Virus record (IMG/VR): IMGVR_UViG_3300033155_000623
Span: 1-31,767 of that record
Reading direction: 5' to 3' (one strand)
Length of the DNA stretch: 31,767 nt
DNA from: a virus
Part shown: positions 1-7,648 of the stretch, one piece after another
How the letters are laid out: each line of letters starts with the position of its first letter
Position numbering within the stretch: position 1 is the first letter of the stretch
Program-made: the position numbers and the translations under genes
Notes under the pieces: model-generated
What the model saw: the letters and a program-made list of their open reading frames with translations, nothing else
What the model was told of the DNA's origin: nothing
Databases searched by the model: none

Positions 1-106
1 TACGCCATTAGTAAAAAAGATAGATGCATTGCCCAGAAACAGAGGAACTACTTATAAAATAGATAACGGCTACAAACAAACTTGGGAAATATTAAAAACA
101 TTATGA
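1..106 (+). CDS. 3' end of an unidentified gene (partial)
   Basis: Frame 2 is open from the window edge to a TGA at 104-106 and gives a 34-residue C-terminus containing PRNRGTTYKIDNGY. The stop overlaps the ATG at 103 of the next gene in an ATGA arrangement, the coupling used repeatedly in this genome, which supports this as a real frame. Too little is present to name the family. It is probably the upstream member of the small-enzyme operon that follows. Confidence 0.6.
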   Translation, partial: TPLVKKIDALPRNRGTTYKIDNGYKQTWEILKTL

Positions 107-558
107 AACTTATAGCACACAGAGGAAATATGAACGGGCCATCTGCATTAGAAAATCATCCTGATCATATAAGAGAAGCATTACAAGCGGGCTTTGATGT
201 AGAAATTGATGTGTGGGTAGTCGACGGAGAGATATTTTATGGACATGATGAACCTCAGTATAAAGGAACATTACTAGACTTAAATAAAAGATGCTGGTTA
301 CATTGCAAAAATATAGATGCATTGCGTTTCTTTGGTGGAATAGAATTAAATGAAACAAATTCGTTTTGGCATGAGAATGATGATTATACTTTAACAAACA
401 AAAAGTATATATGGACAAACATAGGCAAAGAACTTTCAGGACGTAGTATTATGGTTATGCCTGAAGTTGATGACGAATCATTGCAGAATACAATAGACGT
501 AAAATGTGCGGGCATCTGTAGTGATTACGTACAAAAGATTAAAGTGATGAGAGGATGA
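103..558 (+). CDS. Miniature glycerophosphodiester phosphodiesterase-like protein
   Basis: The ATG at 103 gives 151 residues starting MKLIAHRGN. A longer reading from TTG at 82 is less likely because 103 is coupled to the upstream stop. Visible GDPD/PI-PLC-like motifs are HRGN at residues 5-8, EN soon after, a GFDVEIDVW strand with the metal-binding E-x-D pattern, and GHDEP, which matches the second catalytic histidine region. The end, GICSDYVQ, looks like the last strand of the GDPD barrel (usually DGIITDYP). Known GDPDs are about 240 residues, so this is a shortened barrel with both ends kept, not a simple C-terminal truncation. Likely role: phosphodiester hydrolysis on a glycerol- or sugar-phosphate substrate, by inference only. 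It overlaps the next gene by ATGA at 555. Confidence 0.6.
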   Translation: MKLIAHRGNMNGPSALENHPDHIREALQAGFDVEIDVWVVDGEIFYGHDEPQYKGTLLDLNKRCWLHCKNIDALRFFGGIELNETNSFWHENDDYTLTNKKYIWTNIGKELSGRSIMVMPEVDDESLQNTIDVKCAGICSDYVQKIKVMRG

Positions 559-1406
559 GATTAGTAGGTTGTGGTGATAGTTGGTGTTGGGGTGCAGAGT
601 TAGTAGACCCTGCTATAGATCCAGAACCAATTATGAATTTGCCCGGGGGCGGATTTGAACGACAAAGCATACCAGAGAACATAGAATATAGATTAAAGAA
701 TAGATACATTAATCGTCTTGCAGACATGTTATATGATGAAGGAAGACACGTTGAACTAATTGATTTAAGTGATCCATCATTATCAAATGATTCGATAACT
801 AGAAGATTGATAGAATGGTTGTCTACAGAAGGGTATCTTACAGGTAGAGATACTGCGGACTTATTCATATCTATAGGCTGGACTAGTCCTGAACGTAGAG
901 AATTTTATACTAGAAAGCCATGGCGACATAGTGAGACAGGATTTAATGAGCATTATATTCCTTTTGGTCCCTGGAGTATGGATCAAGACCATGAAGGAGA
1001 TGAAGATTTAAATCAATTCTTTCGATTATATTTTGATAAGTTTTGGTCAGAGTCTGAGTTTATTCATAGACACATTAATCAAGTTTGGCAGATGTCAAAG
1101 ATATTAGAAATGTATAACATAAAGTTTATTATGCATCAAGCATTTTATCATCACCATGAAAAGATGATATCTCAATGGGACGATGAAGAATATGAAAAGA
1201 ACTTTCATAAGATTACCCCAGGTGATAAAGCACTTTGGGAAGCAATAGATAACAAATCATTTATACGAGATACGACAGCATGGCAACATATGCTAACTAA
1301 AGGAACTGCTGAAGAAGTTTTTATTATTTTTCATCCTAGTGCTAAAGGACACCAACACTGGGCTGAATATTTATATCAACAATGTATAGAGAGTAAGTTA
1401 TGGTAA
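555..1406 (+). CDS. SGNH/GDSL-type hydrolase-like protein
   Basis: The 283-residue protein opens with MRLVGCGDSWCWG. GDSW at 7-10 is block I with the nucleophilic serine. The C-terminus carries HPSAKGHQHWAEYL starting at residue 260, matching the block V histidine region. The middle is rich in aromatic and acidic residues and has no signal peptide, so the protein should be cytoplasmic. Members of this superfamily deacetylate or de-esterify sugars, lipids or glycans; the substrate cannot be read from the sequence. It is translationally coupled to the GDPD-like gene by a 4-bp ATGA overlap and overlaps the next gene by 7 bp. A second, unrelated-looking SGNH protein lies at 16727-17686. Confidence 0.65.
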   Translation: MRLVGCGDSWCWGAELVDPAIDPEPIMNLPGGGFERQSIPENIEYRLKNRYINRLADMLYDEGRHVELIDLSDPSLSNDSITRRLIEWLSTEGYLTGRDTADLFISIGWTSPERREFYTRKPWRHSETGFNEHYIPFGPWSMDQDHEGDEDLNQFFRLYFDKFWSESEFIHRHINQVWQMSKILEMYNIKFIMHQAFYHHHEKMISQWDDEEYEKNFHKITPGDKALWEAIDNKSFIRDTTAWQHMLTKGTAEEVFIIFHPSAKGHQHWAEYLYQQCIESKLW

Positions 1407-1639
1407 TCAAAAAGAAAAGTAAAAAGAATCCACAAGTAGGAGACTTAATATATCACGTATGTAAACTTAACGGTAGATTTGAAGGTAAAGTTGTACAGAT
1501 GTTAGCAATGCAATTTGTTTATGAAACAGTTGATAAGAACAGACGTTTTTGTTTGTTCAGAGAAGATTGGGATTACATAGATGAATTATCGCCCATAAAG
1601 AGAAAAACTGTAAAGAAGACTAAAAAGAAAAGACGATGA
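1400..1639 (+). CDS. Small basic protein of unknown function
   Basis: The 79-residue protein has lysine-rich ends (KKKSKKNP at the start, KKTKKKRR at the end) around a short beta-rich core containing GDLIYHVCKLNGRFEGKVV, which resembles a small SH3-like barrel. No catalytic motif is visible. The start overlaps the SGNH gene by 7 bp with an AGAGAG-type ribosome site ahead of ATG 1400. The end overlaps the next start by 4 bp. The charge suggests nucleic acid binding, by inference only. The family was not recognised. Confidence 0.65.
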   Translation: MVIKKKSKKNPQVGDLIYHVCKLNGRFEGKVVQMLAMQFVYETVDKNRRFCLFREDWDYIDELSPIKRKTVKKTKKKRR

Positions 1640-2502
1640 AGAAAATGAAAAACATTGCTGTAGTGCTGAGAGGACATGTTCGTACATGGCACTTCAATGC
1701 GCCAAAAGTATTTGATTTTTATGATGCAATTGCAGACAATGTTGACTATTACTTTATAACTTGGGACATATCTAATACCAAAGGAGTCAAAGAAACATTT
1801 GAAAATAGAAATTTAATTAACTTTCAAATTATAAGTTGGGAACTAGAAAATAGTATATTAGAAGGTGATCCAGAAGGCAAATATTATAATGGACATCTTG
1901 GTCCTGCTTTTATGAACACACTTATATTACCGTATAAAAGATTACGAGAAAAAGAATTAAATCAAAAATATGATTGTGTATTTGATACTAGACCTGATGT
2001 TATGCCAGTCAGACTCAAACATCTTTGGGGAGGTAAATCAGGAACACCTATAGACACAATTGCGCCAGCAAAAGAAACTGTCTATACAACAGGATTAGAA
2101 ATACATACAAATCTCAGTAGTATTGCACAAGGTAAAGATATTGCTATACAAGATTGGTTCTTATACTGCGATAGTGATACGTTTGAAAAAACAACGTTAA
2201 GATATCATTCAGACAAATATGTATATGAACTAGGCAATGGTCCTGGGACACAGATAGAACTAAGAGAATATTATAGTCAAAATGAAATGTCGTTGTGTGT
2301 TACCGATTGGGTCAAAGCATATATGATAAGACCCAATGCATTTAAACTTGACTGGAAAGATCAGAGAGATAATGACAAAATAATAGATTCAATACGTGAA
2401 TGGCCAACATTAGATTCTGAAACAAAAACCAATTTGTGTGAACACTATGGCGTATCTATAAATGATTACAAAGATACACCTTCTATTACTTGTAAGATTT
2501 AA
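1636..2502 (+). CDS. Glycosyltransferase-like protein
   Basis: The 288-residue protein begins NIAVVLRGHVRTWHFN, followed by VDYYFITWD and later YDCVFDTRPDVMP. The Rossmann-like first strand, the predicted strand ending in D, and the central DTRPD segment suggest a GT-A nucleotide-sugar transferase fold, as in uncharacterised glycan-synthesis proteins of phages and bacteria. No perfect DxD motif is visible, so the assignment is tentative. It lies last in a coupled run of + strand genes and ends in a 17-bp convergent overlap with the metallopeptidase-like gene. Another possibility is a different nucleotide-binding enzyme of sugar metabolism. Confidence 0.45.
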   Translation: MKKMKNIAVVLRGHVRTWHFNAPKVFDFYDAIADNVDYYFITWDISNTKGVKETFENRNLINFQIISWELENSILEGDPEGKYYNGHLGPAFMNTLILPYKRLREKELNQKYDCVFDTRPDVMPVRLKHLWGGKSGTPIDTIAPAKETVYTTGLEIHTNLSSIAQGKDIAIQDWFLYCDSDTFEKTTLRYHSDKYVYELGNGPGTQIELREYYSQNEMSLCVTDWVKAYMIRPNAFKLDWKDQRDNDKIIDSIREWPTLDSETKTNLCEHYGVSINDYKDTPSITCKI

Positions 2503-2920
2503 GCAACTCGTTTAATATTTTTGACTGCCTATGTCTGACATCTGCTTCCCATGGTAACATTTGATAGTCTTTATAATGTATGTTTTGCAAATCAACTTCA
2601 TAGGGTAATGTGTCCCATATAAAAATACCGTCATTAGTAATCATCAGTTTGCCTTCATGCATTTGATTGACATGTATTAACTCATGCACTAGAGGAATCA
2701 TTATATCTTGTACTCGTAACTCTATATTCAACCTTACTAGTTTATTACTTTTGTTATCTAATGTAGAATCTCCATATACATTCTGAGGCATAAATGAGAA
2801 TTCTATTGTAAGTGTGTCAGGTAAAGTTATCATCTCTGCAACACCATCACAAATTGCACGTGCTACATTGCATTTGTTAGGATCAGTGATGTCTTTTGGA
2901 AAGATAAAGTTTAATTGCAT
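2486..2920 (-). CDS. HExxH metallopeptidase-like protein
   Basis: The chosen start, ATG 2920, gives 144 residues beginning MQLNFIFPKDIT. A longer frame to 3031 would run into the divergent gene and has no motif support. HELIHVNQMHEG is a classic zincin HExxH helix, and a downstream acidic residue in LPWEADVRHRQ could be the third zinc ligand, as in small SprT/ImmA-like or phage zincins. No signal peptide is visible. A late-type element, AGTAAATA, ends 5 nt before the start with no Shine-Dalgarno site, so the mRNA may be leaderless. The target is unknown; processing of a phage or host protein is possible. Confidence 0.6.
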   Translation of the reverse strand: MQLNFIFPKDITDPNKCNVARAICDGVAEMITLPDTLTIEFSFMPQNVYGDSTLDNKSNKLVRLNIELRVQDIMIPLVHELIHVNQMHEGKLMITNDGIFIWDTLPYEVDLQNIHYKDYQMLPWEADVRHRQSKILNELLKSYK

Positions 2921-2925
2921 AGTAC

Positions 2926-2933
2926 TATTTACT
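2926..2933 (-). promoter_or_regulatory. T4-type late promoter element, 5 nt before ATG
   Basis: AGTAAATA on the - strand resembles the T4 late consensus TATAAATA. Exactly 5 nt separate it from ATG 2920. If it occupies about -13 to -6 as in T4, transcription would start at the A of ATG. It sits back-to-back with the + strand element at 2935-2942. Confidence 0.45.
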
Positions 2934-2934
2934 G

Positions 2935-2942
2935 AATAAATA
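2935..2942 (+). promoter_or_regulatory. T4-type late promoter element, 6 nt before ATG
   Basis: AATAAATA lies 6 nt upstream of ATG 2949, with no Shine-Dalgarno sequence between them. Together with 2926-2933 it fills a 28-bp divergent intergenic region almost completely. Confidence 0.5.
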
Positions 2943-2948
2943 TAGAAT

Positions 2949-3584
2949 ATGGCATCACTCACGGACTTTATTGTTAACTGGGGAGAAGTTGTTGAACTTG
3001 ATTTCCCCAAAATGGACTTGAATAAAGTCAAAGATGTATGTGGTAAACATCCAGGATGGAAAGAATATCAAGCACATAAGCAACCAAACAATAGATTTGG
3101 TCTAAGTGTAACAAGTTTAGACGGAGGATTTACTGGTGAGCCTGATTTGTATAGTCTAAGAGAATGGCACAGAATACACGGAGAGTCTTTTACAGAAGGA
3201 GACTTTACAACAAGAACAAATATTTGTGCATTGCTTCCTGAGTTAGATGAATTTCTAAACTTTTGGGGCAAGAATTTAGGTAGATCACATTTCTTAAGAC
3301 TAGATCAAGGTGGATTTTTTCCACCGCATAGAGATAACGGCGCTTTAGTAGCAGTGCCTACTTTTAGAATTCTTGTGCCTATATATAACTTCGGTATAAA
3401 CGATGTCAAATGGATACAAGAAGAACGTGTGTTGAACTTAGAACTAGGAGCAACATACTTTATCAACACTAGCAGACTACATAGTTTGTTTAGTTTTGTT
3501 GACAATTGTTTGATGTTAGTGTTAAACATTAATACAGATGAACATATATTAAATAAAATGGTGAAGAAAGTTGTCGCAATATAA
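2949..3584 (+). CDS. 2-oxoglutarate/Fe(II)-dependent oxygenase
   Basis: The 211-residue protein has FPPHRDNG with the iron ligands H127-x-D129, a strand FRILVPIYNFG, and a distal TSRLHSLFSF with H178, followed by a strand ending LVLNI. This is the double-stranded beta-helix layout of the 2OG oxygenases, closest in look to the aspartyl/asparaginyl beta-hydroxylase or small phage dioxygenase type. It would hydroxylate a protein, nucleotide or small molecule; the substrate is unknown. The gene is first in its transcript, has no Shine-Dalgarno site and a late element 6 nt upstream. Its end overlaps the next gene by 14 bp. A second 2OG enzyme is at 8727-9500. Confidence 0.75.
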   Translation: MASLTDFIVNWGEVVELDFPKMDLNKVKDVCGKHPGWKEYQAHKQPNNRFGLSVTSLDGGFTGEPDLYSLREWHRIHGESFTEGDFTTRTNICALLPELDEFLNFWGKNLGRSHFLRLDQGGFFPPHRDNGALVAVPTFRILVPIYNFGINDVKWIQEERVLNLELGATYFINTSRLHSLFSFVDNCLMLVLNINTDEHILNKMVKKVVAI

Positions 3585-4572
3585 AACAGTTCCTTTTTAT
3601 AATGATTGGTTAGACATGTCTGGTCTTATTGCCGGTAATGGTAAAGGACATAAACTAAATGTACCGATGAAAACGATACGTGAAATAGAAACTATTAACG
3701 ATGAAAAGTTAAAGAAATGGAGAATAGAAGCCGCAACGAGATGCCATAAAACACTAGGGCCGTTTCCAGCATTATGTTTTAGTGGCGGTATTGATAGTCA
3801 AGCAATGTTGCATTGTTTTGCAGAAGCAGATTTAGAAGCACATGTTATTATTTTTACATTTAAAGACGGCTTAAATGCACATGATGTCGATCATGCTAAA
3901 TCATACTGTCATACATTTGATATACCTTACAGAGAAATTGAGTTTGATATCATTTCATTCTTAGCCAGAGATAACATGCAAGTAGGGCATCACTATGGTG
4001 GACTAAGTCCACAATTTAATACTCACTTTAGATTTGTAGAAATTTTAACTCACATGGGTTACACTGGTGTGTGTTTTGGTGGAGGTGCTCCTGCAAGAGA
4101 AGGCGGAGAGTACGGTAGCAACTTAGAAAAAAATGAGATGCACTGGGTCAAATGCCATGATAAATTTCAAATCGCAATGCAAGGTAGTTTCTTATCATTT
4201 AGTCCAGAGTTAGCATTAGCATTAGCAGTTTCAACTCCAGAGTCTGGTATGATGCTTACAGAAGATCATGCAGATTGGGAAACATATAAGAAAGTACGTC
4301 ACGCAAAATATGAACAAAAAGTGATTGGTTACAAACGCATGGGCTTTGATATTATGCAACAACCAACTAAGTATACAGGATTTGAAAAAGTTAAAGAATA
4401 TTTTGAAGAACAATCAGGTGATGGTTGGGCATTTGAAAGACAATTTAGAGATCCATTAGCAAAAGCACCGGGTGCTAATGCAGACATGAATAAGTATAAA
4501 TTAGATTTAAGTAAAGATCAAAAAGTATTCTTAGATTCAATCTACTTCAAGCACTTTCCCTCTAGGCCCTGA
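3571..4572 (+). CDS. PP-loop ATP pyrophosphatase (N-type ATPase) protein
   Basis: The frame opens at TTG 3571 (333 residues); an internal ATG at 3616 is an alternative. FSGGIDSQAML at about 70-80 is the PP-loop (SGGxDS), used by asparagine synthetase, NAD synthetase, QueC and tRNA-thiolation enzymes to adenylate a substrate. The following strand (AHVIIFTF) and helix fit this fold. No glutaminase domain and no QueC cysteine cluster are seen, so asparagine synthetase B and QueC are unlikely; it may amidate or modify a small molecule or surface sugar. The last 36 bp are shared on opposite strands with the metallophosphoesterase-like gene. Confidence 0.65.
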   Translation: MSQYKTVPFYNDWLDMSGLIAGNGKGHKLNVPMKTIREIETINDEKLKKWRIEAATRCHKTLGPFPALCFSGGIDSQAMLHCFAEADLEAHVIIFTFKDGLNAHDVDHAKSYCHTFDIPYREIEFDIISFLARDNMQVGHHYGGLSPQFNTHFRFVEILTHMGYTGVCFGGGAPAREGGEYGSNLEKNEMHWVKCHDKFQIAMQGSFLSFSPELALALAVSTPESGMMLTEDHADWETYKKVRHAKYEQKVIGYKRMGFDIMQQPTKYTGFEKVKEYFEEQSGDGWAFERQFRDPLAKAPGANADMNKYKLDLSKDQKVFLDSIYFKHFPSRP

Positions 4573-5346
4573 GCCTCTCCCAGGATTAGCAACTAAGTTA
4601 GCGCCTACATATTGTGCTGTTGATTCTTGTTGTGTTGTTACCCACAAACGTTCAAATAAATGTATGTTATATGATTTATACTTGATACCTTCTAGTCTAG
4701 GATCTTTATGAGGGTTTAAATGTGATGCAAGTATGCAATAATGTTTTGCAGTTACTTCCCAGTTTCTAATCATATCTTCTTGTTCTATAAATTTCTTTTG
4801 AATGTATTCTTCTGATGCCCATTTGTCTATGTCTCCGAAGATTTTAATATCAGTTTCAGGTAAAATATCTGAGTCTAACTCATATACAGGTATCTGTCCT
4901 TCACTGATATTGCAATAAAACCACGTATCTTCCCATCTACCCTCATAGTTTATGATATTGGGAAATCCAAATACAGGCCATACAGAAACAGTTTGGCCTG
5001 TTTGTAATAATATATCTAAACCGTCGGGTGATCTAGGATCTTTCCAATGTAGATTTTTAGGCCAGTCTGCTTGTTGTGTTCTTATGCTTATGTTATCTTC
5101 ATACTCATATGGACATTTGTCTACTATACCTCTGTATCTTTCTTTGTATCCTTCATTAAACACAAACTGTATATTATCATACATTTTTGCAAGTTCATAA
5201 GCAAAAAGCATACTTCGTTTGCCATGTTCTGCTAAGTTACCATTAAGAATAACTAAATCACATTCAGGTAAATTTAAATCAGCAGGATCGGTAGGCTCAT
5301 TGAAGCCATAGTTTAAATCATGTATAAGATGCACTTTAAAGGACAT
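4537..5346 (-). CDS. Metallophosphoesterase-like protein with altered metal motifs
   Basis: The 269-residue protein shows the order of calcineurin-type phosphoesterase motifs in altered form: HDLN near residue 9 (usually DxH), DLVILNGNLAEHG at 30-42 (usually GDxxD), FNEGYKE at 63-69 (usually GNHE), ASHLNPH at 207-213, a histidine at 229, and ANPGRGSGPRG at 253-263, which matches the NPGS-PR loop of YfcE/MJ0936-like enzymes. Loss of the usual aspartates suggests altered metal binding or a non-catalytic protein. The start, ATG 5346, has a late-type element exactly 5 nt upstream. The 3' end overlaps the PP-loop gene tail-to-tail by 36 bp. Confidence 0.5.
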   Translation of the reverse strand: MSFKVHLIHDLNYGFNEPTDPADLNLPECDLVILNGNLAEHGKRSMLFAYELAKMYDNIQFVFNEGYKERYRGIVDKCPYEYEDNISIRTQQADWPKNLHWKDPRSPDGLDILLQTGQTVSVWPVFGFPNIINYEGRWEDTWFYCNISEGQIPVYELDSDILPETDIKIFGDIDKWASEEYIQKKFIEQEDMIRNWEVTAKHYCILASHLNPHKDPRLEGIKYKSYNIHLFERLWVTTQQESTAQYVGANLVANPGRGSGPRGKVLEVD

Positions 5347-5351
5347 ATAAT

Positions 5352-5359
5352 TATTTAGA
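5352..5359 (-). promoter_or_regulatory. T4-type late promoter element, 5 nt before ATG
   Basis: TCTAAATA on the - strand is followed by 5 nt and then ATG 5346, with no Shine-Dalgarno site. It abuts the + strand GATAAATA at 5361-5368. Confidence 0.4.
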
Positions 5360-5360
5360 C

Positions 5361-5368
5361 GATAAATA
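5361..5368 (+). promoter_or_regulatory. T4-type late promoter element upstream of subtilase operon
   Basis: GATAAATA followed by G. It is the distal of two elements in front of the subtilase gene and would give a leader of about 88 nt. Confidence 0.4.
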
Positions 5369-5415
5369 GTAATGTGAAATTAAACTGTGTTTATCCTTGA
5401 GTATTCTCTATTAGT

Positions 5416-5423
5416 GATAAATA
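5416..5423 (+). promoter_or_regulatory. Second, proximal late promoter element for the subtilase operon
   Basis: GATAAATA followed by C lies 38 nt before the subtilase ATG at 5462. A predicted leader of about 33 nt carries TTGGAG at 5446-5451 as the ribosome site. Two elements 55 bp apart suggest strong late expression. Confidence 0.55.
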
Positions 5424-5461
5424 CAATATAGTTATGCACACAAATTTTGGAGCCCAAACAC

Positions 5462-7261
5462 ATGAGTAAATTAAAAGTCACATTTGACAGTGATGTAAAT
5501 GCTAAGGCGTTTGCTGATAAGTGGAAACTGTCTGCGCCAGAAGGCGTTACACTAGAACTAGAGTGGCATCTAGCAGAAGATGCAATCAAAGATAGTACAT
5601 GTTCACTAGAACAAAAAGATGAAGATGAACATGAATTTATCGTTAAAGGCGACAAAGCCGTTATCGAGGCACTTGACGGATCTAGTGTAGAAGAAGATTT
5701 GGGCAAAGGATTCTTCAGAGTTAAGTCAACTAAAGGTTTAGCATTAGGTGAAGCAGTAGACGGCATTGATATTTCAGATTCTGACGTAGAGTTCTTAGGT
5801 ACAAGTTCTGTATCTGCTATGGATGTTACTGAAACTGCTGTAGAACCAACTAGTGATGAAGGTCAATGGGCACGTATTAGATGTGCATCTACTTATCGTC
5901 CACTTGTATCTTCTTACACAATGAACGATACAACATATGTTCAAAAACCTGAACTATATATTATGGATACAGGTATTGATGAGACTCATCCAGAGTTTCA
6001 AGGCTCAGATTTAGAAATTGAAAAATGGTGGTGTGTACCTGGTATTTGGGAAGACGGAGATCAAAGAGGTCACGGAACTTCAGTAGCATCAATGGCTGTA
6101 GGTACTAACTTAGGTATTTCAGACAATGTTAAAATTAAAGTGTGTAAAATTGCAGGTAACAAATTAGACGCAGACGGAAACTTAATTGATCCGGGCGAGC
6201 CAAGATCAGCATCTGTATTAGAATTAGGTCAAGCATTAGATGCAATTGAAGCAGACGTAGTGGCAGATCCTACTAAGACACGTATTTTAAATGTCTCTTG
6301 GGGTGTTGCACGTTCATCATACTTAGATGCTAAATTTCAATCACTTATGGATGCAGGTGTAACAGTAATTGCGGCGGCAGGTAACAGCGGTATTGATGTT
6401 GAATTAGTTACTCCAGCAGGTATTGATGATTGTATCACAGTAGGTGCAAGTGACAAATATGATATCCCAGCAGGTTTTAACAATATCTCACCAGGAGATG
6501 AAAACTTAACTACAGCGGCAGGTTTATCATTAGATATCTTTGCCCCAGGCGAGTCTGTAATGGTAGCACATACTGCAGGGTCAACTAACCCATATGGTAT
6601 CACATCTGGTACATCATTCGCGGCTCCGCTAGTCGCAGGTATATGTGGCGTAGTTGGATCAATGACAGAAGGTATGGTAACTGCTAACGAAATGAAACAG
6701 ACTATCCTCGACACTGCGACTCCAAACGCATTGTTATTTGAAGATACTACATTCAGTGAAAATCAAAACAGATTAGCATATGTATTCACTTCTGATCCTT
6801 TAGCAAACTATAAAGACTCAGGTATGGTATCATACTTAGGGGTTGTAAACTCTGTTGAAGACGGTGGAATGATTGTAGACTTGAACTCAAACTTAGACTT
6901 TAGTAACTGGTTAAAATTATACCCAGATGACAAGCCTACATATTCAATTACATTTTTAGACCCTGCTATTGAAGCAAAGTACGGTAAACATATGAGTTTA
7001 GATACAGATACAGGTGTCTTAACAATTGCAACTGCAAAAGATGTTGTTTTACCAGCAGAAACTAAACTAGAAATGGTAGAGTTTGTTGGACATGGTCAAA
7101 CAAGCAGAGTCAAATTATCAACTAACACTAACTTTTACTTCCATAGTAATTCATGGAATGACGAGAGTGCTTTAGAAACACTACAATCAGACGTAACACT
7201 AGCATTGACTGATGTTAACAGTATTAGTTTCTTTGCATACTGGGCTAGAAACATTAAGTAA
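5462..7261 (+). CDS. Subtilisin-like serine protease (peptidase S8), possible virion protein
   Basis: The ATG at 5462 (599 residues) is preferred over TTG at 5447 because a TTGGAG ribosome site precedes it. The triad is complete: MDTGIDETHPEFQG with D169, RGHGTSVASM with H204, and SGTSFAAPLVAG with S385; the oxyanion asparagine N308 is in AAAGNSG. Residues 1-160 form an acidic N-terminal part, possibly a propeptide or virion-binding domain. Residues after about 425 form a beta-rich C-terminal extension. No signal peptide is present, so it acts in the cytoplasm or is packaged. It heads the operon with the small membrane protein, lipoprotein and cysteine peptidase. Roles in protein maturation, host proteolysis or virion structure are all possible. 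Confidence 0.85.
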   Translation: MSKLKVTFDSDVNAKAFADKWKLSAPEGVTLELEWHLAEDAIKDSTCSLEQKDEDEHEFIVKGDKAVIEALDGSSVEEDLGKGFFRVKSTKGLALGEAVDGIDISDSDVEFLGTSSVSAMDVTETAVEPTSDEGQWARIRCASTYRPLVSSYTMNDTTYVQKPELYIMDTGIDETHPEFQGSDLEIEKWWCVPGIWEDGDQRGHGTSVASMAVGTNLGISDNVKIKVCKIAGNKLDADGNLIDPGEPRSASVLELGQALDAIEADVVADPTKTRILNVSWGVARSSYLDAKFQSLMDAGVTVIAAAGNSGIDVELVTPAGIDDCITVGASDKYDIPAGFNNISPGDENLTTAAGLSLDIFAPGESVMVAHTAGSTNPYGITSGTSFAAPLVAGICGVVGSMTEGMVTANEMKQTILDTATPNALLFEDTTFSENQNRLAYVFTSDPLANYKDSGMVSYLGVVNSVEDGGMIVDLNSNLDFSNWLKLYPDDKPTYSITFLDPAIEAKYGKHMSLDTDTGVLTIATAKDVVLPAETKLEMVEFVGHGQTSRVKLSTNTNFYFHSNSWNDESALETLQSDVTLALTDVNSISFFAYWARNIK

Positions 7262-7274
7262 AGAGGAAAATCTT

Positions 7275-7475
7275 ATGGATAAAATTTTATCAATTTTTAA
7301 TTTTGTTAAAGGCTGGGTCGGAGACAGACTTAAAGAACGTACATCTTGGGACGGCGCGGCACTTATTACAGCAGGAGTTTGTTTCTTGTTGTTCAAAGGC
7401 ATTGCAACTTTAGTTGCTTGGGCCGCTATCGCATACGGTGCATGGACTTTATGGAAAAAAGAATACAGCAAGTAA
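7275..7475 (+). CDS. Small membrane protein (66 aa), possible holin-like
   Basis: The start ATG 7275 follows AGAGGA by 7 nt. The protein has an amphipathic N-terminus (MDKILSIFNFVKGWVGDRLK), then one long or two short hydrophobic segments from about residue 28 to 58 (ALITAGVCFLLFKGI, then LVAWAAIAYGAWTLW), and a KKEYSK tail. It lies 13 bp after the subtilase and overlaps the following lipoprotein gene by 25 bp in another frame. Size, topology and place before a lipoprotein and a peptidase fit a holin or pinholin, but there is no sequence signature that proves it. Confidence 0.6.
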   Translation: MDKILSIFNFVKGWVGDRLKERTSWDGAALITAGVCFLLFKGIATLVAWAAIAYGAWTLWKKEYSK

Positions 7476-7648
7476 TTAGTCTATTCGCAATCTGCCTCAT
7501 TGTAGGTTGCACATCATTACCCGAAGAACCAAAAGGCCCCACAGAAATGACAGGGGAGCCCGTCAATATTGTCCTTAAAGGACAAAAAGAAATGTGTGAA
7601 CGTGAACCTGAATCAATACTTTGTAAAGAGGAAGAAGTAGATGAGTAA
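7451..7648 (+). CDS. Small lipoprotein (65 aa), possible Rz1-like spanin
   Basis: ATG 7451 gives MEKRIQQVISLFAICLIVGC, a short lipoprotein signal with lipobox IVGC and acylated Cys at residue 20, followed by a proline- and glutamate-rich mature part with two more cysteines near the end (MCEREPESILCKEEE). The mature part is about 45 residues, in the size range of o-spanin lipoproteins such as Rz1, and like Rz1 the gene starts inside its neighbour. No long periplasmic coiled-coil i-spanin partner is seen. It overlaps the cysteine peptidase gene by 8 bp. Confidence 0.6.
   Translation: MEKRIQQVISLFAICLIVGCTSLPEEPKGPTEMTGEPVNIVLKGQKEMCEREPESILCKEEEVDE

Noticed and set aside
2921-3031. Longer N-terminus of the metallopeptidase-like protein up to 3031
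   Set aside because: It would overlap the divergent 2OG gene on the opposite strand and lies upstream of both promoter elements; the extra residues show no conserved motif.
3571-4572. QueC or asparagine synthetase assignment for the PP-loop protein
   Set aside because: The QueC zinc cysteines and the glutaminase domain are not present, and no other 7-deazaguanine gene is in the window.
5447-5461. TTG 5447 start for the subtilase
   Set aside because: It lies within the ribosome site that serves the better ATG at 5462.
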